In this document: in pieces, positions 42,081-51,163 of the stretch
Numbering within the stretch: the stretch's first letter is position 1
How the letters are laid out: every line of letters begins with the position of its first letter
Origin: Hoeflea_A sp965216535
Lineage (GTDB): Bacteria > Pseudomonadota > Alphaproteobacteria > Rhizobiales > Rhizobiaceae
Assembly: GCA_965216535.1 (NCBI GenBank)
Contig: OZ244175.1
Location: 4,278,001 to 4,342,000, forward strand
Direction of reading: 5' to 3'
DNA: 64,000 nt
Program-made: the position numbers and the translations under genes
The notes under the pieces: generated by a model
Told to the model about the DNA's origin: nothing
Databases searched by the model: none
Seen by the model: the letters and a program-made list of their open reading frames with translations, nothing else

Positions 42081-43142
42081 ATGAACCTCTTTTCGCAACA
42101 TCAACTTGGGTCCTTGAACCTGAAAAACCGTGTCGTGATGGCGCCGATGACGCGTTGCCGGGCGATCGATAACGTTCCGACACCGATTATGGCCGACTAC
42201 TACTCTCAACGGGCCTCCTCCGGTCTTATCGTGACCGAAGGCACTGCACCTTCACCGAATGCGCTCGGATATCCCCGCATACCCGGTCTGTTCAGTGCCG
42301 AGCAGGTCGAGGGTTGGCGCCGCGTCACCGATGCCGTGCACAACGCCGGTGGCCGAATTTTCGCGCAACTGATGCATACTGGGCGCATCGGACATCCGGC
42401 GAACATGCCGGAAGACGCAGAAATCGTCGCACCCAGCGCTATTGCCGCGGCTGGGGAAATGTTCACCGATACGCATGGGATGCAGCCCCATCCGGAACCG
42501 CGTGCCATGACCGAGGAAGATATTCGACAGACGATTGGTGAGTTCGTGTCGGCTTCGCGCAACGCCATCGAAGCCGGCTTCGACGGCGTCGAGCTACACG
42601 CGGCCAACGGCTACCTGCTGGAACAGTTCATCAATCCGAACGTCAACACGCGGGACGACCCCTATGGCGGATCGATCGAGAAACGCGCGCGATTCGTAGT
42701 AGAGGTGGCCAAAGCCGTGGCTGATGACATCGGTGCCGACCGGGTGGGCATCCGGTTCTCGCCCCACAGCACCTTCAACGACCACGCGGCCTATGAAGAG
42801 GTTGCCGAGCAGTATGGCTGGCTGGCCCAACAGGTCGAGGCTCTCAACCTTGTCTACGTCCATCTGGTACTTGGCCAGGAGGGCTTGCCCGATGAAACGC
42901 TCAATGCGATCCGGGGTGGCTATTCAGGTACGCTGATGGTCAACTCCGGGTTTGACAAGAATGGCGCAGAGACTGTCCTTGGCCGCGGCGGTGCGGACCT
43001 GGTGTCCTTCGGTGTGCCGTTCATCGCCAATCCGGATCTGGTCGAGAGAATGCGCGACGATGTCGACCTGGCGAACCCGCAACCGGACCTCTTTTATGCG
43101 CCCGGTCCGGAGGGCTACGTGGATTACCCAGCCGCGGTCTGA
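42081..43142 (+). CDS. Old Yellow Enzyme family alkene reductase (NemA-like)
   Basis: 353 residues, AAGGAG 9 bases upstream. MAPMTRCRA near the N-terminus and HTGRIGHP belong to the FMN TIM barrel; the ligand-binding pair H173 and N176 is in ELHAANGYLLEQF, followed by NPNVNTRDDPYGGSIEKRARF-like sequence. It reduces activated alkenes, maleimides or nitro compounds with NAD(P)H through FMN in the cytosol. Divergent from a LysR gene and closed by a strong terminator shared with the ribosomal operon from the other side. Confidence 0.95.
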   Translation: MNLFSQHQLGSLNLKNRVVMAPMTRCRAIDNVPTPIMADYYSQRASSGLIVTEGTAPSPNALGYPRIPGLFSAEQVEGWRRVTDAVHNAGGRIFAQLMHTGRIGHPANMPEDAEIVAPSAIAAAGEMFTDTHGMQPHPEPRAMTEEDIRQTIGEFVSASRNAIEAGFDGVELHAANGYLLEQFINPNVNTRDDPYGGSIEKRARFVVEVAKAVADDIGADRVGIRFSPHSTFNDHAAYEEVAEQYGWLAQQVEALNLVYVHLVLGQEGLPDETLNAIRGGYSGTLMVNSGFDKNGAETVLGRGGADLVSFGVPFIANPDLVERMRDDVDLANPQPDLFYAPGPEGYVDYPAAV

Positions 43143-43170
43143 CTGAAACCTTGCATCCTAAGAACACAAA

Positions 43171-43198
43171 AAAAGGCCGGGAAAAAACCCGGCCTTTT
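43171..43198. terminator. Bidirectional rho-independent terminator
   Basis: Stem AAAAGGCCGGG and CCCGGCCTTTT, 11 bases, with an A6 loop (T6 on the other strand). Reading minus, the stem ends in a T7 run 24 bases after rplQ; reading plus, TTTT follows the Old Yellow Enzyme gene by 28 bases. It serves both convergent units. Confidence 0.9.
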
Positions 43199-43221
43199 CG
43201 AATTCAGATTTACGGCAGTTC

Positions 43222-43650
43222 TTACGCTGCTTCCGTTTCTTCGCTTGCCTCGGCCTCGACACGTGCGCGGTCTTTGGCGCCGCGTGCGTCGACGTCGCGG
43301 TCAACGAATTCGATTACTGCCAGCGGCGCATTGTCTCCCTTGCGGAATCCGGCGCGCATGATCCGCAGATAGCCGCCATTGCGGTCGGCATAACGGGTGG
43401 CGATCGTGTCGAACAGTTTGCGGACCATTTCGACATCGCGGACGCGCGAGATCGCCTGACGACGAGCATGCAAATCTCCGCGCTTGCCCAACGTGACAAG
43501 CTTTTCGACGATCGGACGAATTTCCTTCGCCTTCGGCAGGGTCGTGACGATCTGCTCGTGTTCAATCAGGGACGCCGCCATGTTGGCGAACATTGCCTTG
43601 CGGTGGCTTGGCGTCCGGTTCAGCTTGCGGCCTGACTTGCGGTGGCGCAT
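43222..43650 (-). CDS. rplQ: 50S ribosomal protein L17
   Basis: 142 residues from the ATG at 43650 (MRHRKSGRKLNRTPSHRKA, the L17 start); four codons further upstream is another ATG that is not needed. The C-terminal tail beyond about residue 120 is acidic and Ala/Glu-rich, as in other alphaproteobacteria. L17 sits near the exit tunnel of the large subunit. Last gene of the alpha operon, 45 bases after rpoA. Confidence 0.98.
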   Translation of the reverse strand: MRHRKSGRKLNRTPSHRKAMFANMAASLIEHEQIVTTLPKAKEIRPIVEKLVTLGKRGDLHARRQAISRVRDVEMVRKLFDTIATRYADRNGGYLRIMRAGFRKGDNAPLAVIEFVDRDVDARGAKDRARVEAEASEETEAA

Positions 43651-43695
43651 GGCTCTCTCCATTCAGCGCGGTGCAGGCTCGCACCGCTGGTTCGG

Positions 43696-44706
43696 TTAAT
43701 ACTGGTCTTCGTAACGCTTGGCGAGGTCTTCGATGTTTTCCGGCGGCCAGGCGGGAACTTCCATTCCCAGGTGCAGGCCCATTGAAGCCAGAACTTCCTT
43801 GATCTCGTTCAGCGACTTGCGTCCAAAGTTCGGCGTCCGCAGCATTTCTGCTTCGGTCTTCTGAATAAGGTCGCCGATATAGACAATGTTGTCGTTCTTC
43901 AGGCAGTTGGCCGAGCGAACCGACAATTCGAGCTCGTCGACCTTCTTGAGAAGCGCCGGGTTGAAAGCCAGTTCGGTGGCCTGGACTTCCTCGACCTCTT
44001 TCTGCGGCTCATCGAAGTTGATGAACACGCCAAGCTGATCCTGAAGAATACGAGCAGCGAATGCGATCGCATCCTCACCGGTGACCGAGCCATCGGTCTC
44101 CAGGGTCATGATCAGGCGGTCGTAGTCGAGAACCTGACCTTCACGGGTGTTCTCAACCTTGTAGGAGACCTTCTTGACCGGCGAATAGAGGCTGTCGACC
44201 GGGATCAATCCGATCGGGGCATCTTCGGCGCGGTTGCGATCGGCCGGTACATAGCCCTTGCCGTTTGCAACGGTGAACTCCATGCGGATCTCGGCACCTT
44301 CGTCGAGGGTGCAGATCACATGGTCCGGATTGAGGATCTCGATGTCGCCGACCGTCTGGATGTCGCCGGCAAGAACAGTGCCCGGGCCCTGTTTGCGCAC
44401 GACCATGCGCTTGGGCTCGTCGCCTTCCATGCCGATGGCGATTTCCTTGATGTTGAGCACAATATCCGTGACGTCCTCACGGACACCCGGAATCGAAGAG
44501 AACTCATGCAGAACGCCGTCGATCTGCACTGCCGTAACGGCTGCACCGCGCAGCGACGACAGAAGCACACGGCGCAGGGCGTTGCCGAGGGTCAGACCGA
44601 AGCCGCGCTCAAGCGGTTCGGCAACCAGGGTCGCCTTGGTGCGATCAGTGGACGAGAACTCGATCTTGTTCGGCTTGATCAGTTCCTGCCAGTTTTTTTG
44701 AATCAT
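43696..44706 (-). CDS. rpoA: DNA-directed RNA polymerase alpha subunit
   Basis: 336 residues. The N-terminal assembly domain (about 1-235) has EPLERGFGLTLGNALRRVLLSSL; the C-terminal domain (about 250-320) has LSVRSANCLKNDNIVYIGDLIQKTE and RTPNFGRKSLNEIKEVL, the helices that bind UP elements and activators. It follows rpsK by 98 bases, in the standard S13-S11-alpha-L17 order. Confidence 0.98.
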   Translation of the reverse strand: MIQKNWQELIKPNKIEFSSTDRTKATLVAEPLERGFGLTLGNALRRVLLSSLRGAAVTAVQIDGVLHEFSSIPGVREDVTDIVLNIKEIAIGMEGDEPKRMVVRKQGPGTVLAGDIQTVGDIEILNPDHVICTLDEGAEIRMEFTVANGKGYVPADRNRAEDAPIGLIPVDSLYSPVKKVSYKVENTREGQVLDYDRLIMTLETDGSVTGEDAIAFAARILQDQLGVFINFDEPQKEVEEVQATELAFNPALLKKVDELELSVRSANCLKNDNIVYIGDLIQKTEAEMLRTPNFGRKSLNEIKEVLASMGLHLGMEVPAWPPENIEDLAKRYEDQY

Positions 44707-44804
44707 GGTTTGTTACCTTCCGTTCCTTGCCACCATCCAATCGTGGCAATAGAGCTGGAGAACCAAGAGGAGCGGCAAACCGCTCGTTGGTTGTTATACG
44801 GCAA

Positions 44805-45194
44805 TCAGACGCGACGCTTTTTACGCGGGCGGCAGCCATTGTGCGGGATCGGCGTCACATCGCGGATCGACGTGATTGTGAACCCTGCGGCCTGCAGCGC
44901 ACGAAGAGCCGATTCACGACCGGAACCCGGTCCGCATACTTCGACCTCGAGCGACTTCATGCCGTGTTCCTGTGCCTTCTTGGCACAATCTTCAGCCGCG
45001 ATCTGAGCGGCAAATGGCGTCGACTTGCGCGACCCCTTGAAACCCTTGGCACCTGCCGAAGACCAGGCAATTGCGTTGCCCTGGGCGTCGGTGATGGTGA
45101 TCATGGTGTTGTTGAACGACGAGTTTACGTGGGCAACGCCCGACGAGATATTCTTGCGTTCCTTGCGGCGAACGCGTGCGGCATCCTTGGCCAT
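44805..45194 (-). CDS. rpsK: 30S ribosomal protein S11
   Basis: 129 residues from the ATG at 45194, the usual S11 length and N-terminus (MAKDAARVRRKERKN). HVNSSFNNTMITITD and the basic C-terminus PHNGCRPRKKRRV are characteristic. S11 lies in the platform of the small subunit. A 137-base gap to rpsM upstream shows no obvious hairpin. Confidence 0.98.
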   Translation of the reverse strand: MAKDAARVRRKERKNISSGVAHVNSSFNNTMITITDAQGNAIAWSSAGAKGFKGSRKSTPFAAQIAAEDCAKKAQEHGMKSLEVEVCGPGSGRESALRALQAAGFTITSIRDVTPIPHNGCRPRKKRRV

Positions 45195-45331
45195 GGTATT
45201 CCTTTCAACGATCTCGACACCGCCGTAATTCCAGCGGCTCCACCGGATGGGGCGCAAACGCCCCAGCCATTCTTACGCAAAAGGTCGGCTTGCATGCTGC
45301 AGCCGACCAGAACCGTCACATGTGCGGTTGC

Positions 45332-45700
45332 TTACTTCTTTTTGCCTGCAATCGCCTTGGCGGGGCCCTTGCGGGTGCGGGCATTGGTGTGGGTGCGCTG
45401 TCCGCGAACCGGCAGGTTGCGGCGGTGGCGCAGGCCACGGTAGCAGCCCAGGTCCATCAGGCGCTTGATGTTCATCGCGGTCTCGCGACGCAGATCACCT
45501 TCGACCTGATATTCACGGTCGATTGCTTCACGGATCTGGATGACATCGGCATCCGAAAGCTCGTTCACACGGCGTTCTGCCGGAATGCCGACCTGTTCGG
45601 TAATGGACTTGGCGTGTGCCGGGCCAATGCCGTGAATATACTGCAGCGCAATAACAACGCGCTTGTTGGTTGGAATGTTGACGCCAGCGATACGGGCCAC
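45332..45700 (-). CDS. rpsM: 30S ribosomal protein S13
   Basis: 122 residues. MARIAGVNIPTNKRVVIAL, YIHGIGPAHAKSI and the C-terminal RGLRHRRNLPVRGQRTHTNART are standard. S13 contacts the P-site tRNA and the large subunit at the head. CAAGGAGACAGG precedes the ATG. It opens the alpha operon downstream of adk. Confidence 0.98.
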   Translation of the reverse strand: MARIAGVNIPTNKRVVIALQYIHGIGPAHAKSITEQVGIPAERRVNELSDADVIQIREAIDREYQVEGDLRRETAMNIKRLMDLGCYRGLRHRRNLPVRGQRTHTNARTRKGPAKAIAGKKK

Positions 45701-45857
45701 GTCCTGTCTCCTTGCCTCTCAGACCTTGTGGGTCTGACTGCTCATCCTGCAGCAAATGCTGCCTGCTTGCCTTAACCGGGACATCAATAAGCGACCAGCC
45801 CCGGCCTTTCGAAATTCGAAAGCCGCGCCAATCGCTCGTCTATCACGAATTGGCGGG

Positions 45858-45887
45858 TTTCTAACGGACTCGATGCCAATAGGTCAA
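45858..45887 (-). promoter_or_regulatory. Candidate promoter for rpsM-rpsK-rpoA-rplQ
   Basis: On the minus strand TTGACC is followed after 18 bases by TAGAAA, between the adk terminator-like structure and rpsM (about 160 bases upstream of its start). The -35 is good and the -10 weak. Confidence 0.35.
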
Positions 45888-45895
45888 CAGCCCGT

Positions 45896-45950
45896 GGACC
45901 AAAAAAACGACGCAAATGTGCCGATTATTCGAAAAATCGGCTATTGGTCC
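45896..45950 (-). terminator. Nested hairpin after adk, candidate terminator
   Basis: On the minus strand an outer GGACCAA/TTGGTCC stem starts at the adk stop codon and encloses an inner GCCGATT/AATCGGC stem with an 8-base loop and a T7 run. The T run is paired in the outer stem, so termination strength is uncertain. Confidence 0.5.
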
Positions 45951-46600
45951 TAAAGCGTCGCCAAAAGCTCCTCAATCTGGGCCGTGACAGTGTCGATATC
46001 GGCCATGCCGTCAACGCCCTTCAGTAACCCCTTTGCGTAGTAATAACCCAGCAAAGGTGCGGTTTCCTTGTAGTAGGCCTGCAACCTGGTGCGGACCGTC
46101 TCGGCGTTGTCGTCGGCACGCCGCTTGAACTCCGTCGATCCGCACTTGTCGCAGACGCCCTCTTTCTCGGGCTTGAGGTTCGTGTCGTGGTAGCCGGCAC
46201 CACAGTTGGCGCAGGTGTATCGACCGGCGATTCGATCGACCAGAACCTCATCTTCGACTCGAAGCTCGATCACGCAGGACAGGTCCATGTCCTTAGCGGC
46301 GAGCATCTTTGTGACAGCATCAGCCTGTGGCAGCGTACGCGGGTAACCGTCGAGAATGAAGCCTGCCTGGCAATCCGCCTCGTCAAGCCGTTCCGACACA
46401 ATGGCGTTGACGATCTCGTCGGAGACGAGCTTGCCCGCATCCATGACGGCCTTGGCACGCAAACCGACATCCGTGCCGGCACCAACTGCAGCGCGCAACA
46501 TGTCACCGGTTGACAGCTGCGGAATGCCGTGGCGCTCGACCAGTCGGTGAGCCTGGGTTCCCTTGCCCGCCCCCGGCGGTCCCAGCAGAATCAATCTCAT
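45950..46600 (-). CDS. adk: Adenylate kinase
   Basis: 216 residues. P-loop GPPGAGKGTQ at 7-16, NMP-binding segment with QLSTGDMLR, and a long LID holding four cysteines (CANCGAGYHD and CDKCGS), which should bind a structural zinc. It interconverts 2 ADP with ATP and AMP. Its ATG overlaps the secY stop by 4 bases, the usual position in alphaproteobacterial spc operons. Confidence 0.98.
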   Translation of the reverse strand: MRLILLGPPGAGKGTQAHRLVERHGIPQLSTGDMLRAAVGAGTDVGLRAKAVMDAGKLVSDEIVNAIVSERLDEADCQAGFILDGYPRTLPQADAVTKMLAAKDMDLSCVIELRVEDEVLVDRIAGRYTCANCGAGYHDTNLKPEKEGVCDKCGSTEFKRRADDNAETVRTRLQAYYKETAPLLGYYYAKGLLKGVDGMADIDTVTAQIEELLATL

Positions 46601-47937
46601 CGTGCCTTCTTCCCTCCCCGAAGCTTCGATTTCTTGATCAACCCTTCATATTGCTGAGCGATCAAGTGCCCTTGAACCTGGGCGACTGTGTCAAGCGTCA
46701 CGCTGACGACGATCAGCAATGACGTGCCGCCGAGATAGAACGGTATGCCGGTCTGTGCAATCAGCACTTCGGGCAATAGGCAGACGAAGATCAGGTAGAG
46801 GGCGCCGACCACGGTGATTCTAGTCAGCACGTAGTCGATATATTCCGCCGTCCTTTCACCGGGACGAATCCCGGGAATAAAGCCGCCATGACTCTTCAGG
46901 TTATCGGCCGTGTCCTTGGGATTGAACACCACAGCCGTGTAGAAGAAGGCGAAGAAGCCGATCATCAAGGCATAGAACAGCATGTAAAGCGGCTGGCCAT
47001 GGCCAAGCGTTGCAAGGACCGTCGTCGCCCATGCTGGCAGATTGGTGGTATCGGAGAACCCGGCAAGCGTCGCCGGCAGCAGAAGCAGCGAGGATGCGAA
47101 GATCGGCGGGATCACACCGGCGGTGTTCAGCTTCAGCGGCAGGTGGGACGAATCCCCCTGGAACATGCGGTTGCCGACCTGGCGCTTCGGATACTGGATC
47201 AACAGCCGCCGCTGGGCCCGCTCCATGAAGACGATGAAGGCAATCACGGCGATAGCGATGACGATCACCATAATGATGAGGCCGGTCGACAGGGCGCCGG
47301 TGCGGCCTAGCTCAAGCGTGCCTGCGATGGCACCCGGTAGCGCTGCGACGATGCCGGCAAAAATGATCAGCGAAATACCATTACCGATGCCGCGGGCGGT
47401 GATCTGCTCGCCGAGCCACATCAGGAACATGGTGCCGCCAACCAGCGTGATCACGGTCGACAGGCGGAAGAACCACCCCGGATCGGTGACGATATTGCTT
47501 CCCGATTCGAGGCCGACGGATATGCCATAAGCCTGCAGCGTAGCCAGTAGCACCGTGCCGTAGCGGGTGTACTGGTTGATGACTTTGCGGCCCTGTTCGC
47601 CTTCCTTTTTCAGCTGCTCAAGGGTCGGTACGACCGACGTCATCAACTGCATGATAATCGAGGCGGAAATATAGGGCATGATGCCGAGCGCGAAGATCGC
47701 CATGCGTTCGACGGCGCCACCGGCAAACATATTGAACAGGCCCAGCACCCCGCCGGCCTGTTGCTCGAAAGCCTGTGCAAAGGCTTCCGGATTGATGCCT
47801 GGAAGCGGTATGTAGGTGCCAAGCCTATACACCAAAAGCGCACCCAGCGTGAACCAGATGCGCTTTTTCAGGTCTTCTGCCTTGGCGAAGGCCGAGAAGT
47901 TAAGATTGGCTGCAAGTTGTTCGGCTGCAGATGCCAT
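46597..47937 (-). CDS. secY: Preprotein translocase subunit SecY
   Basis: 446 residues with ten hydrophobic helices. RIWFTLGALLVYRLGTYIPLPGI near the N-terminus (cytosolic end of helix 1 region), LGIMPYISASIIMQLM, and the C-terminal GTSLLIVVSVTLDTVAQVQGHL are SecY signatures. It is the protein-conducting channel of the inner membrane. It is 203 bases after rplO, a longer gap than elsewhere in the operon and without a clear terminator or promoter. Confidence 0.98.
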   Translation of the reverse strand: MASAAEQLAANLNFSAFAKAEDLKKRIWFTLGALLVYRLGTYIPLPGINPEAFAQAFEQQAGGVLGLFNMFAGGAVERMAIFALGIMPYISASIIMQLMTSVVPTLEQLKKEGEQGRKVINQYTRYGTVLLATLQAYGISVGLESGSNIVTDPGWFFRLSTVITLVGGTMFLMWLGEQITARGIGNGISLIIFAGIVAALPGAIAGTLELGRTGALSTGLIIMVIVIAIAVIAFIVFMERAQRRLLIQYPKRQVGNRMFQGDSSHLPLKLNTAGVIPPIFASSLLLLPATLAGFSDTTNLPAWATTVLATLGHGQPLYMLFYALMIGFFAFFYTAVVFNPKDTADNLKSHGGFIPGIRPGERTAEYIDYVLTRITVVGALYLIFVCLLPEVLIAQTGIPFYLGGTSLLIVVSVTLDTVAQVQGHLIAQQYEGLIKKSKLRGGKKAR

Positions 47938-48140
47938 GCGTATCTCCGAGTGGCGTTGTTCCGATCGATGCGTGCTTTGCTCCGATAACGGAACCGGCCA
48001 TCTATTGCTGACTCGTCGGCGCCTTCATATCAAAAGCCCCACCCCTTTGGTAACCGGTGCCAGTGCAATGATGTTCACAGGTCCGTGTCACCATATGGGG
48101 ACGCTACAGCCCGATGCCAACACAACGGGCGGTAACCAAT

Positions 48141-48644
48141 CTATTCCGTTTCCTTGGCTTCCTTGGTCTCGGTGGCCTCACTAGCCGCAGTGAGCAACTT
48201 GATCGAACCACCGGCCTTTTCGACCTTTTCGATTGCCGACTTGGAAGCACCGGCCACTTCAAGCGAAAGCTTTGCCGTCAAATCACCGTCGGCGAGGACG
48301 CGAACGCCGTCTTTTGCACGGCGCAACACACCGGCTTCAACCAGCACTGCAACGTCGATCGGCTTTTTCGCATCGATCTTCTTCGCATCGATGGCAGTCT
48401 GGATACGGCCGACCGACACGATGTTGAAATCCTTGGCAAAAATGTTGGTGAAGCCGCGTTTTGGCAGACGACGATAGATCGGCATCTGGCCGCCTTCATA
48501 ACCCTTGATGGCTACACCCGAGCGGGACTTCTGACCCTTGACGCCGCGGCCACCGGTCTTGCCCTTGCCTGAGCCGATGCCGCGTCCGACCCGTTTACGG
48601 GACTTGGTCGCGCCGTCAATATCGCGAAGTTCATTCAGTTTCAT
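48141..48644 (-). CDS. rplO: 50S ribosomal protein L15
   Basis: 167 residues. MKLNELRDIDGATKSRKRVGRG and the Gly-rich GSGKGKTGGRGVKGQKSRSG stretch are the L15 start; a KATE-rich tail ends the protein. L15 is a late-assembly large-subunit protein. 12 bases follow rpmD. Confidence 0.98.
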   Translation of the reverse strand: MKLNELRDIDGATKSRKRVGRGIGSGKGKTGGRGVKGQKSRSGVAIKGYEGGQMPIYRRLPKRGFTNIFAKDFNIVSVGRIQTAIDAKKIDAKKPIDVAVLVEAGVLRRAKDGVRVLADGDLTAKLSLEVAGASKSAIEKVEKAGGSIKLLTAASEATETKEAKETE

Positions 48645-48656
48645 AATTCACTCCCC

Positions 48657-48854
48657 TCAGGCTTCGTCGACGACGCGCACGAGGTGACGCACCTTGCGGA
48701 TCATACCGCGCACAGCCGGAGTGTCTTCCAGGGTGCGGCGGCGATGCATTTTGTTCAATCCGAGACCGATCAGCGTCTGGCGCTGGTCGGCGGGACGGCG
48801 GATGGGGCTACCGATCTGCTCGACCGTAACCGTTCCTGTCTTCTTATCAGCCAT
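48657..48854 (-). CDS. rpmD: 50S ribosomal protein L30
   Basis: 65 residues, normal for L30. VEQIGSPIRRPADQRQTLIGLGLNKMH and RGMIRKVRHLVRVVDE are the family pattern. It lies 13 bases after rpsE, in the standard S5-L30-L15 order. Confidence 0.97.
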   Translation of the reverse strand: MADKKTGTVTVEQIGSPIRRPADQRQTLIGLGLNKMHRRRTLEDTPAVRGMIRKVRHLVRVVDEA

Positions 48855-48867
48855 GACGATCGCTTCC

Positions 48868-49428
48868 CTACTCTTCGGCGCCGACGATCGACGAACGACG
48901 GGCCTGCAAGGTGGAGTATTTCAGGCCGCGCTGGGCTGCGACGTCCTTCGGATGCATCTGCCTCTGAAGTGCGTCGAATGTGGCGCGAACCATGTTGTAG
49001 GGATTGGACGAGCCGGTCGACTTGGCAACTACATCCTGCATCCCAAGCGTCTCGAAAACAGCACGCATCGGGCCACCGGCGATGATCCCTGTACCAGGCT
49101 TTGCCGAGCGAAGGAGAACCTTGCCGGCGCCGTGGCGGCCGTGAACATCGTGGTGCAGGGTCCGACCGGACCGCAACGGCACGAAGATCATGTTGCGCTT
49201 GGCCGCTTCGGTTGCCTTGCGGATTGCTTCCGGCACTTCGCGTGCCTTGCCGTGACCGAAGCCGACGCGACCCTTCTGGTCACCGACGACAACGAGGGCC
49301 GCAAAGCCGAAACGACGGCCGCCCTTGACGACCTTGGCAACGCGGTTGATGTGGACCAGCTTGTCGACGAATTCGCTGTCGCGCTCGTCATCCCTGCCAC
49401 GATTGTCGCGGCGCGGTTCTCTTGCCAT
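48868..49428 (-). CDS. rpsE: 30S ribosomal protein S5
   Basis: 186 residues with an Arg/Asp-rich N-terminal extension (AREPRRDNRGRDDERD). The S5 signature is VDKLVHINRVAKVVKGGRRF and GRVGFGHGKAREVPEAI; the fidelity loop follows near residue 110 (GAGKVLLRSAKPGTG). S5 maintains decoding accuracy. 46 bases separate it from rplR. Confidence 0.98.
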   Translation of the reverse strand: MAREPRRDNRGRDDERDSEFVDKLVHINRVAKVVKGGRRFGFAALVVVGDQKGRVGFGHGKAREVPEAIRKATEAAKRNMIFVPLRSGRTLHHDVHGRHGAGKVLLRSAKPGTGIIAGGPMRAVFETLGMQDVVAKSTGSSNPYNMVRATFDALQRQMHPKDVAAQRGLKYSTLQARRSSIVGAEE

Positions 49429-49474
49429 TGTCCTTGTCCTTTTTCTTTTCCGGGTGCAACGGGCTGTGGTTGAA

Positions 49475-49837
49475 CTAGAAACTCAGGCCGGCTTCACGCG
49501 CGGCATCCGCCAACGCCTTGATCCGACCATGGTAGATGAATGCGCCCCGATCGAACACGACCTCGGTCACGCCCGCCTTGCTCGCCCGTTCTGCAACGAG
49601 CTTGCCAACAGCGGCTGCGGCTTCGGTATCGGCGCCGGTTTTCAGCGACTTGCGCAGATCGGCATCGAGCGTCGATGCGGAAGCCAGCGTGTTGCCAGCC
49701 GTATCGTCGATGATCTGGGCGTAGATGTTCTTCGAGGAACGGTGAACCGACAGACGCGGCCGACCATTGGCGACCTTCTTGACCTGACGGCGGACGCGCG
49801 CAGCGCGGCGCGAAAGCGTTTCTTTCCTGCTGGCCAT
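49475..49837 (-). CDS. rplR: 50S ribosomal protein L18
   Basis: 120 residues from the ATG at 49837 (MASRKETLSRRAARVRRQV). RPRLSVHRSSKNIYAQIIDD and FDRGAFIYHGRIKALADAAREAGL are characteristic; L18 binds 5S rRNA. A longer upstream frame lies inside rplF and is not used. 11 bases follow rplF. Confidence 0.98.
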   Translation of the reverse strand: MASRKETLSRRAARVRRQVKKVANGRPRLSVHRSSKNIYAQIIDDTAGNTLASASTLDADLRKSLKTGADTEAAAAVGKLVAERASKAGVTEVVFDRGAFIYHGRIKALADAAREAGLSF

Positions 49838-49848
49838 CTGCGTGCTCC

Positions 49849-50382
49849 TTACTTCTTCTTGCCTTCTTTGCGAACAATCCGCTCTTCGGCATATTTGACA
49901 CCTTTGCCCTTGTAGGGCTCGGGCTTGCGGAATCTGCGGATCTCCGATGCGACCTGGCCGACCTTCTGCTTGTCGATGCCGGTCACGACGATTTCCGTGG
50001 GTTTCGGGCACGCAATGCTGATTCCGTCGGGAGCGTCGTAGACGACATCGTGGCTGTAGCCCAATGCCAGCTGCAATTTGCTGCCCTGCACGGATGCGCG
50101 ATAGCCGACGCCATTGATCTCGAGCTTGCGCTCAAAACCATCCTTCACGCCGGTCATGATGTTCTCGAGCATGGTCCGCGTCATGCCCCATTTGGAGCGA
50201 GCGTCCTTCGACTGATCAGCCGGAGAGACGACGACGTCGTTTTCTTCCATTTTCACGAGCACTTCGTCATTGACGACGTAGCTCAGCTCACCCTTGGGCC
50301 CCTTGGCGGTGACCTTCTGGCCCTCGACGGTCGCGGTGACGCCTTCAGGAACCGAAACGGGCTTCTTACCGATACGAGACAT
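49849..50382 (-). CDS. rplF: 50S ribosomal protein L6
   Basis: 177 residues. MSRIGKKPVSVPEGV, the duplicated L6 fold and the C-terminal RRFRKPEPYKGKGVKYAEE motif, the standard L6 end, are present. It binds 23S rRNA near the sarcin-ricin loop. 38 bases follow rpsH. Confidence 0.98.
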   Translation of the reverse strand: MSRIGKKPVSVPEGVTATVEGQKVTAKGPKGELSYVVNDEVLVKMEENDVVVSPADQSKDARSKWGMTRTMLENIMTGVKDGFERKLEINGVGYRASVQGSKLQLALGYSHDVVYDAPDGISIACPKPTEIVVTGIDKQKVGQVASEIRRFRKPEPYKGKGVKYAEERIVRKEGKKK

Positions 50383-50420
50383 TGTGTTAACCTGTCTGAT
50401 CTGTTGGAGGTTCTGTCACA

Positions 50421-50819
50421 TCAGAAGATCTGACAGAGAACCTCGCCACCAACGTTCTGTTCGCGCGCCTCATGATCGGCCATCACACCTTTCGGGGTCG
50501 AAAGGATGGAGATGCCGAGGCCGTTCGCGACCTGCGGAATGGACTTGACCGAGACATACACCCGGCGGCCCGGCTTGGACACACGGGCGATCTCGCGGAT
50601 CACCGGCGCGCCTTCATAGTACTTCAGCTCGATGTTGATTTCGGACTTGCCGTTATCGTAGCTGACCTCGGAGTAACCACGGATGTAGCCTTCCGACTGC
50701 AGAACATCGAGGACACGCGCGCGCAGCTTGGATGCCGGCGTGGTGACCGTCGACTTGCGCCGGCCGACCGCATTGCGGATGCGGGTGAGCATATCGCCCA
50801 GGGGATCTGTCATTGCCAT
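50421..50819 (-). CDS. rpsH: 30S ribosomal protein S8
   Basis: 132 residues; an ATG two codons further in (MTDPLGDML) is an equally good start. The family end SILSTPKGVMADHEAREQNVGGEVLCQIF is seen in part as STPKGVMADHEAR and GGEVLC. S8 binds 16S rRNA and in many bacteria is the translational regulator of the spc operon; whether it acts so here is not shown. Confidence 0.98.
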   Translation of the reverse strand: MAMTDPLGDMLTRIRNAVGRRKSTVTTPASKLRARVLDVLQSEGYIRGYSEVSYDNGKSEINIELKYYEGAPVIREIARVSKPGRRVYVSVKSIPQVANGLGISILSTPKGVMADHEAREQNVGGEVLCQIF

Positions 50820-50831
50820 GGGACCTGCTCC

Positions 50832-51137
50832 TTACCAGCTCGACTTGACGACGCCCGGAACGCGACCGAGCGAACCCAGTTCGCGCAGTGCGATACGGGA
50901 CATTTTAAGCTTGCGATAGTAACCGCGCGGACGACCGGACACTTCGCAACGGTTGCGGATCCGGGTCTTGGATCCATCGCGCGGCATTTCGGCAAGCTTC
51001 AGGGTTGCCTTGAAGCGCTCTTCAATAGGCGTGTCCTGATTCTTGATGATTGCCTTCAGCTCGGCACGCTTGGCTGCTGCCTGCGCGACCCGCTTGCGAC
51101 GGCGCTTGTTCTTTTCGACGGCACTTACCTTGGCCAT
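50832..51137 (-). CDS. rpsN: 30S ribosomal protein S14 (zinc-free, long form)
   Basis: 101 residues, the long form without the CxxC zinc motifs. MAKVSAVEKNKRRRKRVAQ and RNRCEVSGRPRGYYRKLKMSRIALRELG are standard. Follows rplE by 26 bases. Confidence 0.98.
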   Translation of the reverse strand: MAKVSAVEKNKRRRKRVAQAAAKRAELKAIIKNQDTPIEERFKATLKLAEMPRDGSKTRIRNRCEVSGRPRGYYRKLKMSRIALRELGSLGRVPGVVKSSW

Positions 51138-51163
51138 ATCAAATATCCTCTTTACGCTTGCCG

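Noticed and set aside
47938..48140. Small gene or extra ribosomal protein gene between rplO and secY
   Set aside because: No frame with a ribosome-binding site and family similarity; neither L36 nor IF1 is present here.
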